A stretch of 34,618 bases of DNA from an uncultured Eubacteriales bacterium (GCA_900316495.1 ONDC01000007.1:1-34618); one strand, 5' to 3'; positions 23,210-31,259 are shown, numbered from the stretch's first letter. Numbers and translations: made by a program. The notes: a model not told the origin generated them from the letters alone.

Positions 23210-25693
23210 TCATATCACCGCTTCAAATTCCGTCAGACCCTTCCTGTTAAAGCGCTCCGGGTCGAAATTATAGTCATTTGTCAGCTTGCCGTCAGCGAAT
23301 TCCTTTAAGGCGGCGTAAAGCTCATCGGAGGAATGTCCGGTGAGAAGCTGTCCGCCGGGAATACACACCGCGTCAGCGGCTTCAAAACGGCTGACGATGA
23401 TCGCAAGCTGCATCGCACGCGCTTCGTAAACCACCACGCCCATTCCTTCATATAGGGAAGGAAGCACAAAGCAGTCGCAGCGCTGAATAACGCCGAAGGG
23501 ATTATCTAACAGTCCCGTCAGAATGACCTTCCCGTCCAGCCCAAGGGCGGCGATTCTTTCTTCATACTCGCCCTTCATAGCTCCGTCGCCGATGATGTAA
23601 AGGCGGCAGCGCTGATTTTCTGCATACAGCTTCGCAAATCCGTCGATGAGATTCAGGTGGTTTTTTTCGGGCGAAAAACGCCCCATCGTCACAAAATTCA
23701 CATTGTCACTTTCAGGAGCCGGAATTCTTTTCTCCTTCTCCGTGCCGGGACAGTCGATGAAGCAACCGGCTTCATAGGTCGCGCTGTCACAGCATCTTTT
23801 AATCCGCTCAAAGTCGATGGGATTGGTGGAGAAGGTGAATTTGTCGTAGGTCGCTTCGGTGGAAAGGTTGCGGCGGTTGGTCTTCATGACCGCCTCGGAG
23901 CAGGACACAATTTCGTCAAAATAATCGTACAGCGTGACAAGCGATTCAATCGGCGTGGCGCTGCTGCGACGGTAGACGCCGCGCTTTTTCTTCTGGGAAT
24001 TGGTCAGATCGAGCAGCAGGTCGTTGTGCTGCCAGATCACCCTCTTGGCACCGTCGCATTGCATCAGCGTCAACGGCTGGGTAATGCCGTAGCCGGAGTA
24101 GTCGATCACCGTATCGAATGTTGAATTGCCGAAGCTGCGTGCGTAATTCCGCTTGTATGGTCCGTCTGAAATAAGTTCTCTGTATAACCTGTCGTTCAGA
24201 CCGTGCCGGACAATGGATTTGTGCCGCACAAGCTCACGAATTCCGAAGGGTATCTGTCCCACCCGGCAAAGCACGCGGACGTGATCGTTGATTTTCATGA
24301 TATTGTCCATGCTGCGCTCATCGGGAATCACCATGAGCGAAACGTCGTATTTGTCATAGTCAAGCAGGTTCAGCAAGGTCAGCAGAGAGGTGGTCACGCC
24401 GTTCATGGCAAAGCTGCCGCCGTTGATCAGAAGCCGCTTTTTTTCGCCGGAGACAAAGCCGCTCAGCACGCGGCAGTCAGATTCGTCGTCGTAAAAGACG
24501 GTGCGGACGACCCTTTCGGAAACCCTGCCGTCGTCAAATTCGCAGCTCCACGCCTTCATACCGTCGTATTTAGCCGCATACTGCCTCCGCACGTTCTCCG
24601 CGTCGGAGATCCACGCCGCTATATCGGACATATCGCAGGAGTACGGTCCCGGCAGATCGTCCAGACCGAAGTACATGCCGCGGTACTCTTTATAGCTCTC
24701 CACATCGGGAATGTAGAAGATGATGGGACGGTCAGTGAGCAGGAAGTCGAAGAAAATGCTGGAATAGTCCGATACCAGTATATCCGTCAAAGACATCAGC
24801 TCGTCCGTGTCCACGCTCTGCGAAACGTACCGACCGCTGCTCTTTTCCTCTTCCGTCAGCAGTTTGTAGACCATCGGGTGCGGCTTGATCAATATTTGAT
24901 ATTTGTCCGTGTCGATGTGCGCCGACAGATAATCGCAGAACTCGTCGTAGCGGGCAATGTCCTTGTCGGCGCGGTCGAAGGAGGTTCCCTTCCACGTCGG
25001 GGCATAGAGAATGACCTTTTTGTCCGGATCGATGACCGTGCCGCGTTCCGAGAGTCTGCGGAGGACTTCTTCACGCGGGGAATTAAACAAAAGATCGTTG
25101 CGCGGATAGCCGCTTTCGATGATCTTGCCCGTGTAAATGCCGTCCAGCTTATAGCTTTCGAGATAGATCCTTGTCATGAACCGGCAGGGAGATATTAAAT
25201 AATCCGCCTGCAAAAAATTGCGGGTCATATTGCGGGCGGTGTACTTTCCGTCGGGAATATCGTAGCCTAATGTCTTGAGGGGGATACCGTGCCATGTGTT
25301 GACATACACCTGTCCCGGCTTCTTGGTGAAGTAGAAGGGCAGCGTGTTGTTGATTACCAGATAGCCCGCAGAGGCGAGCGCCTTGAAATAACCGCCGCTG
25401 TTCTTGCCGACAAAGAGAACGTTGTCATATGCTTCATATTCCCGCCGCAGCAGCTCCCGCTCCCGCTTGTCGTTGATCTGCCAGATGTGTCTGTACTTCC
25501 CGAAATCCTCCGAAAGCATAAGCTGCCGGAAGATCGCGTAGGGACCGCAAAGCATGCCCGCTCCCTGATGCGCGGAATAAAAAATTGTGTCGGCGCGGAC
25601 AGGGTTCTTTTTATAGCAGCTCACGTACCTGACTCCCAGCAGCACAGTCGCAAGGCTGCCCGTCATTTTCCTGATTTTACCGGCAATGCCCAA
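23210..25693 (-). CDS. TagF-like CDP-glycerol glycerophosphotransferase fused to GT4 glycosyltransferase
   Basis: Two-enzyme fusion of about 827 residues for teichoic-acid-like polymer synthesis at the inner membrane face. The N-terminal half (to about 400) is a CDP-glycerol glycerophosphotransferase family domain: NTWHGIPLKTLGYD with the catalytic-type His, LIKPHP, and SDYSSIFFDFLLTDRP. The C-terminal half (about 410-827) is GT4: NFVTMGRFSPEKN, YIIGDG, and EGMGVVVYE with the E-x7-E motif. The start is ambiguous: ATG at 25702 directly abuts GGGAG, whereas TTG at 25693 has a 9-nt spacing and aligns with the TTG start of the paralogue upstream. The gene follows the paralogue by about 30 bp. Linkage chemistry cannot be told from sequence. 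Confidence 0.88.
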   Translation of the reverse strand: MGIAGKIRKMTGSLATVLLGVRYVSCYKKNPVRADTIFYSAHQGAGMLCGPYAIFRQLMLSEDFGKYRHIWQINDKRERELLRREYEAYDNVLFVGKNSGGYFKALASAGYLVINNTLPFYFTKKPGQVYVNTWHGIPLKTLGYDIPDGKYTARNMTRNFLQADYLISPCRFMTRIYLESYKLDGIYTGKIIESGYPRNDLLFNSPREEVLRRLSERGTVIDPDKKVILYAPTWKGTSFDRADKDIARYDEFCDYLSAHIDTDKYQILIKPHPMVYKLLTEEEKSSGRYVSQSVDTDELMSLTDILVSDYSSIFFDFLLTDRPIIFYIPDVESYKEYRGMYFGLDDLPGPYSCDMSDIAAWISDAENVRRQYAAKYDGMKAWSCEFDDGRVSERVVRTVFYDDESDCRVLSGFVSGEKKRLLINGGSFAMNGVTTSLLTLLNLLDYDKYDVSLMVIPDERSMDNIMKINDHVRVLCRVGQIPFGIRELVRHKSIVRHGLNDRLYRELISDGPYKRNYARSFGNSTFDTVIDYSGYGITQPLTLMQCDGAKRVIWQHNDLLLDLTNSQKKKRGVYRRSSATPIESLVTLYDYFDEIVSCSEAVMKTNRRNLSTEATYDKFTFSTNPIDFERIKRCCDSATYEAGCFIDCPGTEKEKRIPAPESDNVNFVTMGRFSPEKNHLNLIDGFAKLYAENQRCRLYIIGDGAMKGEYEERIAALGLDGKVILTGLLDNPFGVIQRCDCFVLPSLYEGMGVVVYEARAMQLAIIVSRFEAADAVCIPGGQLLTGHSSDELYAALKEFADGKLTNDYNFDPERFNRKGLTEFEAVI

Positions 25694-25723
25694 CAGCATC
25701 ATCTCCCGTTCTTAAGAATTGAT

Positions 25724-27445
25724 TTACAAAATGATTTTTTTGCATATCCAGCCGCCGTGAGCATTCTCGAAGGCAGCCGCCCAGCCGTTGAAGCACTTTT
25801 CCGAGACGACCTCGCTCTGCCCCGCGTGATAGGCGGTCAATGCCTGTTCATAGCAATCACCGGCAAAATTGGCAACCACGTCAAATCTGGATTCGCCTAA
25901 AAGACGCCTGTAATTGTTCTGGATCGCGTGGGAGCGATACAGCCGAAGAAGGGTGGAGGTGCTTGCCCTTTCCGGACGGGTCACAGCGGCGCGCAGCGCC
26001 GACAGCATACGACGGGGAATCACCCCGCAGCGGCAGAGCACGCGCACGTTGTTATTGACGCGCCGTATTTCGTCGGTGCATTCCCCCGCGTTGTCGATCA
26101 GCAGCGTGACGTCGGTTGTCTCGTAGTCAATGCCGTCGAGCCATTGCAGCATCTTCTCGGTATGCTCGCCGGGGGAAAAGCTGCCGCCCGCGACAAGCAT
26201 TTTCCGTTTGCCTGTGCTGTCCGTCCTCACGACGCGGCAGGCGGATTCGTCTCCGTGGAATATGGCTTTTTGTATTTTGTCTGTCACCCAGCTGTCGTCA
26301 AATTCGCATGCCCACGTCTTCATTTTCTCATAAGCGCTGCCGTATTCATCGCGCAGCGTTTCCGCACGGTTGATCCATCCGGCAATTTCCGCCATGTCTC
26401 CCGAATAGGGACCGGGCAGCTCGTGCAGTCCGAGGTAAACGCCACGGCGTTCCCGTTCGCTTTCGGGATCGGGAAGGAAGAAAATCATCGGGCGGTCAGT
26501 GAGCAGATAGTCAAAGAAGAGACTAGCATAATCCGTCACAAGGACGTCCGTCACAGACAGCAGCTCGTCGGCATCTATCGACTGCGGCACATACCTGCCG
26601 CTCTTTTTTTCCTTGTCGGATAGCTGCCCGTACAACGCCGGGTGGGGCTTTATCAATATCTGAAATTTGTCGGTGTCGATATGCCGGGACAGATAGCCGT
26701 AGAATTCGTCGTAAAGGGCAGTCTCCTTCTCCGCCGGCGCAAGGAAGTCGCCCTGTCCTGTGGGCGCGTAGAGAAGTATCTTTCTTTTTTCATCAACGGG
26801 AATACCGCGGTTCTGGAGCTTTTCAACAATATCATCCCGCTTGGTGTGAAGCAGAATATCGTTGCGCGGATAACCGTTTTCCAGAAGCCTGCCGGTGTAA
26901 ATGCCGCCAAGCTTGCAGCTTTCCAGATAGATTTTTGTCATAAAGCGGCAGGGAGATATTAAATAATCAGTGAGCAGGAAATTGCGTGTTAGGTTGTGGG
27001 TGGTGAATTTGCCGTCCGGAGCGTCGTAGCCCAGCGTTTTGAACGGAATGCCGTGCCATGTGTTGACATAGACCTGCTCCGGCTTTTTTGTAAAGTAAAA
27101 GGGGAGCGTGTGGTTGACAATGATATATTTCGCGCCGGTCAGCGCCTTGAAATACCCTCGGCTGTTCTTTTTGACAAATTTCACATTCGTCCAGTCGCAA
27201 AGCTCCTTTTTAAGCTGCTTTTTCTCCCGCTGATCGTTGATCTGCCACACATGGGTGTAAAAGTCAAAATCCCTCGATTCCATCAGCTTGCGGAAGATCG
27301 CATAGGGACCGCAGATCATTCCCGCCCCCTGATGCGATGAATAAAAAATGACGTTCTCATCGACCGGAATTCTTTTGTAATATTTTGCGTATTTCGCCGC
27401 CAGCGCAAAAGTCGGCAGTTTCCTGATGAATGAATTCAATCCCAA
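25724..27445 (-). CDS. TagF-like glycerophosphotransferase with a truncated GT4-like C-terminus
   Basis: Paralogue of the following gene, 573 residues. Residues 1-400 align along their length with it: FYSSHQGAGMICGPYAIFRK, NTWHGIPFKTLGYD, LIKPHP, TDYASLFFDYLLTDRP. Residues about 410-540 match only the N-terminal lobe of the neighbour's GT4 domain (MLVAGGSFSPGEHTEKML, VNNNVRVLCRCGVIP). The donor-binding lobe with E-x7-E is absent, and the protein ends in an unrelated KKIIL tail, so the glycosyltransferase half should be inactive. TTG start at 27445 with GGAG at 9 nt. Likely co-transcribed with the fused paralogue 30 bp downstream. It probably arose by tandem duplication followed by loss of the C-terminal lobe. 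Confidence 0.88.
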   Translation of the reverse strand: MGLNSFIRKLPTFALAAKYAKYYKRIPVDENVIFYSSHQGAGMICGPYAIFRKLMESRDFDFYTHVWQINDQREKKQLKKELCDWTNVKFVKKNSRGYFKALTGAKYIIVNHTLPFYFTKKPEQVYVNTWHGIPFKTLGYDAPDGKFTTHNLTRNFLLTDYLISPCRFMTKIYLESCKLGGIYTGRLLENGYPRNDILLHTKRDDIVEKLQNRGIPVDEKRKILLYAPTGQGDFLAPAEKETALYDEFYGYLSRHIDTDKFQILIKPHPALYGQLSDKEKKSGRYVPQSIDADELLSVTDVLVTDYASLFFDYLLTDRPMIFFLPDPESERERRGVYLGLHELPGPYSGDMAEIAGWINRAETLRDEYGSAYEKMKTWACEFDDSWVTDKIQKAIFHGDESACRVVRTDSTGKRKMLVAGGSFSPGEHTEKMLQWLDGIDYETTDVTLLIDNAGECTDEIRRVNNNVRVLCRCGVIPRRMLSALRAAVTRPERASTSTLLRLYRSHAIQNNYRRLLGESRFDVVANFAGDCYEQALTAYHAGQSEVVSEKCFNGWAAAFENAHGGWICKKIIL

Positions 27446-27479
27446 TGATAATCTCTCCGGTAGTATGGTGTAAGAAAAT

Positions 27480-27575
27480 TAAACCCAGCGCCGCGCTTGC
27501 GCGTAAGCTCCTTTATTATTCATTTTTCAATCTTAAGCTTTCAGTCTTAAGTCAGCGAGCAAATGCGAGCGCTTA
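27480..27575 (-). repeat. Dispersed 7-bp-period intergenic repeat, copy 1
   Basis: Reading the minus strand, consecutive heptads TTAAGAC, TGAAAGC, TTAAGAT, TGAAAAA, TGAATAA (27516-27550) follow a GCGCTCGC-type GC block and precede GGAGCTTACGCGCAAGCGCG. The same order of blocks occurs at 32580-32640. It fills the gap between licD and the upstream-read TagF-like gene. Confidence 0.7.
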
Positions 27576-28409
27576 AAAGTGGTGCTTGATGACGCGCTTT
27601 TCGGGTGGAGGCGGGGTCATGTAATCGCCGTAGATGGTGGTGAGAATGAGGTCGGTGTTCTGCGGTACGGGGAACATGCCGTCCTCGAAGGGAACGCGCA
27701 CCGGTTCGCCGAAGGCTTCCTTCGGGAAGGTCTCCTTCTGCACCTTGTAATAGCTGGCGAGACAGACGATGTATGGGTTGTCAGGGCTGTTGTATCTGAC
27801 GTAATTCTTGTTGATACACCTGAAAAGGAAATCCCGCGTCACGAAATGCGAGGCGAAGCGCAGCACCTTGGCGGCGAAGGAATTGGCCTCGGCGGTTCCC
27901 ATCTTCTGCGAGAGCGTGCCGCGCAGGATGCGCATTTTGGTTCCCTGCCACGTCTGGGCGGGAGAGGACAGCTTCGGCACGTTGTCCAGCGGGAAAACGT
28001 CGATCATCGGGCCGTTGTTTTCGGTGACGTGGGCGATGTGCGACTGGCGGAATTTCGGGCTGTCGGTGATCAGCCGCACCTTCAGGAGCGGCGTCCAGCA
28101 GTTTTTCATCGTGGTGTAGTGCTGAATCTCGTATTTTTCTCCCATTGCTTCGGGGGCGATTTTCAGAAAGCGCTCGTAATCGTCCCGCATCATCAGCAGG
28201 TCGATGTCGTCGTCCCACGGGATAAAGCCCTTGTGCCGCACGGCTCCCAGCATGGTGCCCTCGCCGAGGTAATACGGGATATTGTATTCGGTACACACCT
28301 TGTCAATGTCCTTCAGCATGGCAAGCGTCACCTGCTGCAGCTCATGCACGAGTTGCATGGCTTCCTCCTGCGTCTTTTCGACGGGGGTATTATTTGTAAC
28401 GTTGGTCAT
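27573..28409 (-). CDS. LicD-family phosphotransferase
   Basis: LicD/fukutin-type nucleotidyltransferase-fold enzyme of 278 residues. Such enzymes add phosphocholine or related phospho-groups to teichoic acids or surface glycans. The core GEGTMLGAVRHKGFIPWDDD is followed by IDLLM; the Asp cluster DDDID (66-70) would bind metal. Family length is normal, and later segments GPMIDVFPLDNVP and IYGDYMTPPP are usual for the family. The ATG at 28409 has GAAGGAA about 12 nt upstream. It lies 17 bp after the ATP-grasp gene in the same direction, so the two are likely co-transcribed, and with the TagF-like genes it points to decoration of a wall polymer. The transferred group is not known. Confidence 0.92.
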   Translation of the reverse strand: MTNVTNNTPVEKTQEEAMQLVHELQQVTLAMLKDIDKVCTEYNIPYYLGEGTMLGAVRHKGFIPWDDDIDLLMMRDDYERFLKIAPEAMGEKYEIQHYTTMKNCWTPLLKVRLITDSPKFRQSHIAHVTENNGPMIDVFPLDNVPKLSSPAQTWQGTKMRILRGTLSQKMGTAEANSFAAKVLRFASHFVTRDFLFRCINKNYVRYNSPDNPYIVCLASYYKVQKETFPKEAFGEPVRVPFEDGMFPVPQNTDLILTTIYGDYMTPPPPEKRVIKHHF

Positions 28410-28426
28410 AGAATAATCATTTCCTT

Positions 28427-29560
28427 CTATTTTGCGTTTTCAAAAGCCCTGTAAAAATCCTCCGGCGCAATTTGTTGCAGCCCTGAAACCTGACCGTCGC
28501 CGATCTCCATAATGATCAATGTGCCGTCTTCACGGCGGGCAAGGTCAATAGTGACAAAGCAGCCTTTGATCTGACGGGCTATGGAGTCAATCCATTTCAT
28601 TTCATCTTCCGAAATATACACATTCGGGGAAGAACGCCAGTAGTTGTCCATTATCAGCACTCTGCCGGCAAAAACAAACACCCGGTATTCCTCAGAAAGC
28701 GGCATTCCGCTCACTTCGTGAAATCCTGCTGTTCGCAGGTTCTCAAACTTCCGGAGAACGATACCGCCGACTAAATCAGAGCCTTGCCGTCTGATAAAGG
28801 TTTCAATCACCTTTGCGGCGCTTTTTCTGTCTGAAATATCGCGTATAAAACAAGCTTCGTACCATTCGTGTTTTCTGCTCTTGACATAGTCCTTGACAAT
28901 ACAGGAGCCTTCCAGTTCTTTTGTCAGTTCAAGAGCGGAATCGAGCGTTCCCTTGTCTTCCCATACAGAAGAAGGCGTGCAATCCTTAAAATCATCATAC
29001 CAGCCCGGAAGCAGGTGGTATTTTTCATATTCCTCCGGCGTGTTGATAAGAATGATTCCCTTCTCCGTGAGCTTGCGATAAAAAGAGCGGTACAATTCCG
29101 GCTTCATCATCCAGCCACGGTAAATGGCAAGTCCTGAAATTGCTTCTCCACAAAGGGAAAGCCTGCCCTGCTCCATATTCTCGTAGCTGAAAAGCGCACA
29201 GGGATGTTTAAGCCCTGCCGCCTGATATTCAGACTTGTAATCGTCGTCCACTCTGTCAGGATAAAGCGGATGGCTGCAAAATATAAAGCTCAATGCGTCC
29301 GGATTTCTGACCAGAAAATTCCCCTCCGCGTCAATGCCGTCGATCAGTTCCATAATGATGCCAAGCGGCAAATCCTCCAACCTCAAGCCGGTAAGAGGTC
29401 TTGAAGCCATCTCAATACCCTTTACACAAAAACGATGTCCGTGAAGGTCGTAAAACATTTCTCCCACGTGAAAGTTGTCACCCCACGCATCTTTAAGGGT
29501 GTAAACGCTACCTCTCCCCGTTATCGTAAACCTGTCAATGATCCTGAACACATCCGCCAT
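28427..29560 (-). CDS. ATP-grasp protein (R2K-like) with EF-Tu-domain-2-like N-terminus
   Basis: Two-part protein of about 377 residues. The first about 80 residues (FRIIDRFTITGRGSVYTLKD, then VGEMFYDLHGHRFCVKGIEM) resemble a translation-factor domain 2 beta-barrel. The rest (about 90-377) looks like an ATP-grasp of the R2K clade: GSCIVKDYVKSRKHEW with ATP-binding Lys, EYRVFVFAGRVL, and CFVTIDLARREDGTLIIMEIGDGQ with the metal-binding Asp/Glu. R2K enzymes are thought to ligate amines or amino acids to carboxylates. Starts: ATG 29560 with GGAAGG 1 nt away, TTG 29569, or GTG 29551 with GGAAGG at 10 nt; the GTG has the best spacing. The SD itself comes from the dispersed repeat. Both domain calls are by eye. 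Confidence 0.75.
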   Translation of the reverse strand: MADVFRIIDRFTITGRGSVYTLKDAWGDNFHVGEMFYDLHGHRFCVKGIEMASRPLTGLRLEDLPLGIIMELIDGIDAEGNFLVRNPDALSFIFCSHPLYPDRVDDDYKSEYQAAGLKHPCALFSYENMEQGRLSLCGEAISGLAIYRGWMMKPELYRSFYRKLTEKGIILINTPEEYEKYHLLPGWYDDFKDCTPSSVWEDKGTLDSALELTKELEGSCIVKDYVKSRKHEWYEACFIRDISDRKSAAKVIETFIRRQGSDLVGGIVLRKFENLRTAGFHEVSGMPLSEEYRVFVFAGRVLIMDNYWRSSPNVYISEDEMKWIDSIARQIKGCFVTIDLARREDGTLIIMEIGDGQVSGLQQIAPEDFYRAFENAK

Positions 29561-29569
29561 ACCTTCCAA

Positions 29570-29650
29570 GGCGCAACGCGCCTTCCTCCGTTATTATCTA
29601 TTATCTATTCGTTATTCTCTATTATCTTAGCGGCGCAATCGCGCTGCGCT
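29570..29650 (+). repeat. Dispersed 7-bp-period intergenic repeat, copy 2
   Basis: Six consecutive heptads (TTATTAT, CTATTAT, CTATTCG, TTATTCT, CTATTAT, CTTAGCG; 29591-29632) follow GCGCAACGCGCCTTCCTCCG. They are flanked on the other side by GGCGCAATCGCGCTGCGC. The left flank nearly matches GCGCAGCGCGCCTTCCTACG at 32658-32676. Confidence 0.75.
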
Positions 29651-30860
29651 ACTGGTGATCTCTGTTCCAGACGGACCATTTGATGTTGCCGTCGGTTGCC
29701 ATGAAGTAGTATTCGCGCACCTGCGTGCCGAATTCATCGGTGTCGGCTTCGCAGTCGTAGTAGTAGTACATGCCGTTGAGACGCATGCGGTTCCAGTAGT
29801 GGAGGATGTCGCGGCGGAATTCGGTGTCGCCGTTGAGCACGAAGCGCCCCTTGATCATCTCGCAGTCGTACCCGGCGGCGTTGCAGAGCGACTGAAAGAG
29901 CATGGCATAATGCCGGCTGTCGCCCGTTTCATTCTTGAAGTAGTACCGGAGCAGGACAAGCTGATCCTCGCTCTTGTCTGACACATTTTCGTAGCGGATG
30001 TGGGTGCCGACGTAATAATAGATCGCCCACAGGCGTTCGTTGTCGCTCATATCGTCCTTCAGTATTTCGTCAAGGATTACCTTCAGCTTGTCGTTGATCG
30101 CGTCGTCGGCGGTCAGGATCGGATCCTTGGAGGAATTGTGCGTGACAGCGGAATGGCTGCTCAGACCGCCCTCGTCATCCAGACCGTCGAACGCCTGTTT
30201 GATGAGGGCGTTGATTTCCTCGTCGGTGACGCGCACTCTTGATTCCTCGTTGTATATGTCGTAGCTGCGTTCGTCAAGGAAGATTTCCTCCATTGCGTCC
30301 ACGCCGCCTGACGAGTCGCGGAACAGGAAATAATATGCCCCGAAGCCCGCGCCGCCTATCAGCGCAAGGATGAGAAGCACGATTCCCGCTGCCTTTGCGA
30401 TGTCGAAAAGGCTCATGTAGCTCATGTCGGAGGCAGCCTGATCAGCCAGCACGGTAAAGATGGTGGATTTGCCGGGAACAGGCACCAGCCGCCACGGATC
30501 GATGTCAATGGTGCGATTGATACGCCGCCAAAGCTCCTCCTTTTCGTCGACCGTAATGCTGTCGGGGATGTCGGCAAGGGTCTTTTCGTGAATCAGGCTG
30601 AGCCTGTCCTTGCGCACAAGGTAGCGCAGCGTCTTGTCCACCTGTTTGCGCTGCCAGTACTCCACGCTCGGTGCCTTGCGCAGGTCGGAGATGTCGAAAT
30701 ACATGTCGATGAAGGCCTCGCGGCAGACAATCATGGTGTCGTCGTGATTCAGGCAGCGCTCGAAGGCATAGCCGAACACGCGGTCGCAGGTCTTGTTGTA
30801 GAACTGCATGAAGGTCTCTCTTTTTTTCTGATATTTTTTCCGGTTTGCCAGACGTGCCAA
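29649..30860 (-). CDS. Membrane protein: sigma-region-2-like head plus transglutaminase-like domain lacking the Cys
   Basis: Protein of 403 residues. Residues about 17-90 resemble ECF sigma region 2 (FYNKTCDRVFGYAFERCLNH, EAFIDMYFDI, YWQRKQVDKTLRYLVRK) without region 4. One transmembrane helix (about 155-180) follows. The C-terminal extracytoplasmic part (about 265-403) fits the transglutaminase-like core, with His354 in HYWNRMRLNGMYYYYD and Asp369. The catalytic Cys position is Ser315 (TGDSRHYAMLF), so normal cysteine chemistry is unlikely. Start is TTG at 30860 with GGTGAT nearby; ATG 30809 with GAGAG at 6 nt is an alternative. A TTGTAA/TATACT promoter and a long inverted repeat lie upstream. 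It may sense a ligand outside and signal inside. Confidence 0.78.
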   Translation of the reverse strand: MARLANRKKYQKKRETFMQFYNKTCDRVFGYAFERCLNHDDTMIVCREAFIDMYFDISDLRKAPSVEYWQRKQVDKTLRYLVRKDRLSLIHEKTLADIPDSITVDEKEELWRRINRTIDIDPWRLVPVPGKSTIFTVLADQAASDMSYMSLFDIAKAAGIVLLILALIGGAGFGAYYFLFRDSSGGVDAMEEIFLDERSYDIYNEESRVRVTDEEINALIKQAFDGLDDEGGLSSHSAVTHNSSKDPILTADDAINDKLKVILDEILKDDMSDNERLWAIYYYVGTHIRYENVSDKSEDQLVLLRYYFKNETGDSRHYAMLFQSLCNAAGYDCEMIKGRFVLNGDTEFRRDILHYWNRMRLNGMYYYYDCEADTDEFGTQVREYYFMATDGNIKWSVWNRDHQ

Positions 30861-30861
30861 A

Positions 30862-30942
30862 AAATCACCGCCCCGTTGATACAGACTTGAATAATCGAAG
30901 TGTTGTCCGATTAATTCAGTATATCAAACAAGGCGGTGATTT
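30862..30942. repeat. Imperfect 20-bp inverted repeat around the promoter of the sigma/transglutaminase-like gene
   Basis: AAATCACCGCC-CC-GTTGATA (30862-30881) is almost the reverse complement of 30922-30942, which reads AAATCACCGCC-TT-GTTTGATA on the minus strand. The outer 11 bp are perfect. One arm overlaps the -10 and spacer of the minus promoter and the other the start-codon region. Confidence 0.7.
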
Positions 30943-30946
30943 ACAA
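30918..30946 (-). promoter_or_regulatory. Promoter of the sigma/transglutaminase-like gene
   Basis: On the minus strand TTGTAA (30946-30941), 17 bp, TATACT (30923-30918); start near 30911, about 50 nt before the TTG codon. The remainder of the 30861-31259 gap holds the plus promoter, two inverted repeats and no gene. Confidence 0.6.
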
Positions 30947-31102
30947 GTATTTAATTGTTACATTTCTTCAAATCATTTTCAGTGATTCAGTAATGTGAAA
31001 TCTGCGCCTGAATACGAGTAAAACCTACTTTTGTTCCGCATCCGCCAATTGCGAAGAACGCTATGTATTGAAGTGCAAAAAAGTCGTGTAAAGAATATTC
31101 TG

Positions 31103-31115
31103 GCAGGTCACCTGC
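31103..31115. promoter_or_regulatory. 13-bp palindrome upstream of the hydrolase promoter
   Basis: GCAGGTCACCTGC is a perfect palindrome around one base, and the half site GGCAGGT recurs at 31122-31128. It lies 28 bp before the -35 of the hydrolase promoter, a position that suits an activator or repressor site. Confidence 0.4.
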
Positions 31116-31142
31116 GTAAACGGCAGGTTATCCTTTGGGGTA

Positions 31143-31170
31143 TTGCATTCTGAAAATAATCTGCTACAAT
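31143..31170 (+). promoter_or_regulatory. Promoter of the alpha/beta hydrolase gene
   Basis: TTGCAT (31143-31148), 16 bp, TACAAT (31165-31170) with an extended -10 TG at 31162-31163. The leader is about 80 nt. Confidence 0.5.
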
Positions 31171-31259
31171 AAAACCATCGAAACCGGTTAAGAATTTTCT
31201 AAAGCAAGACAAACAAAAAAACATTATTAAAAATGTAACAAATTCAGGAGGTATTCATT

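Noticed and set aside
30861-31259. A small RNA gene in the 400-bp gap
   Set aside because: Promoters for both flanking genes and inverted repeats account for the visible structure; no terminator-ended stem-loop set was seen.
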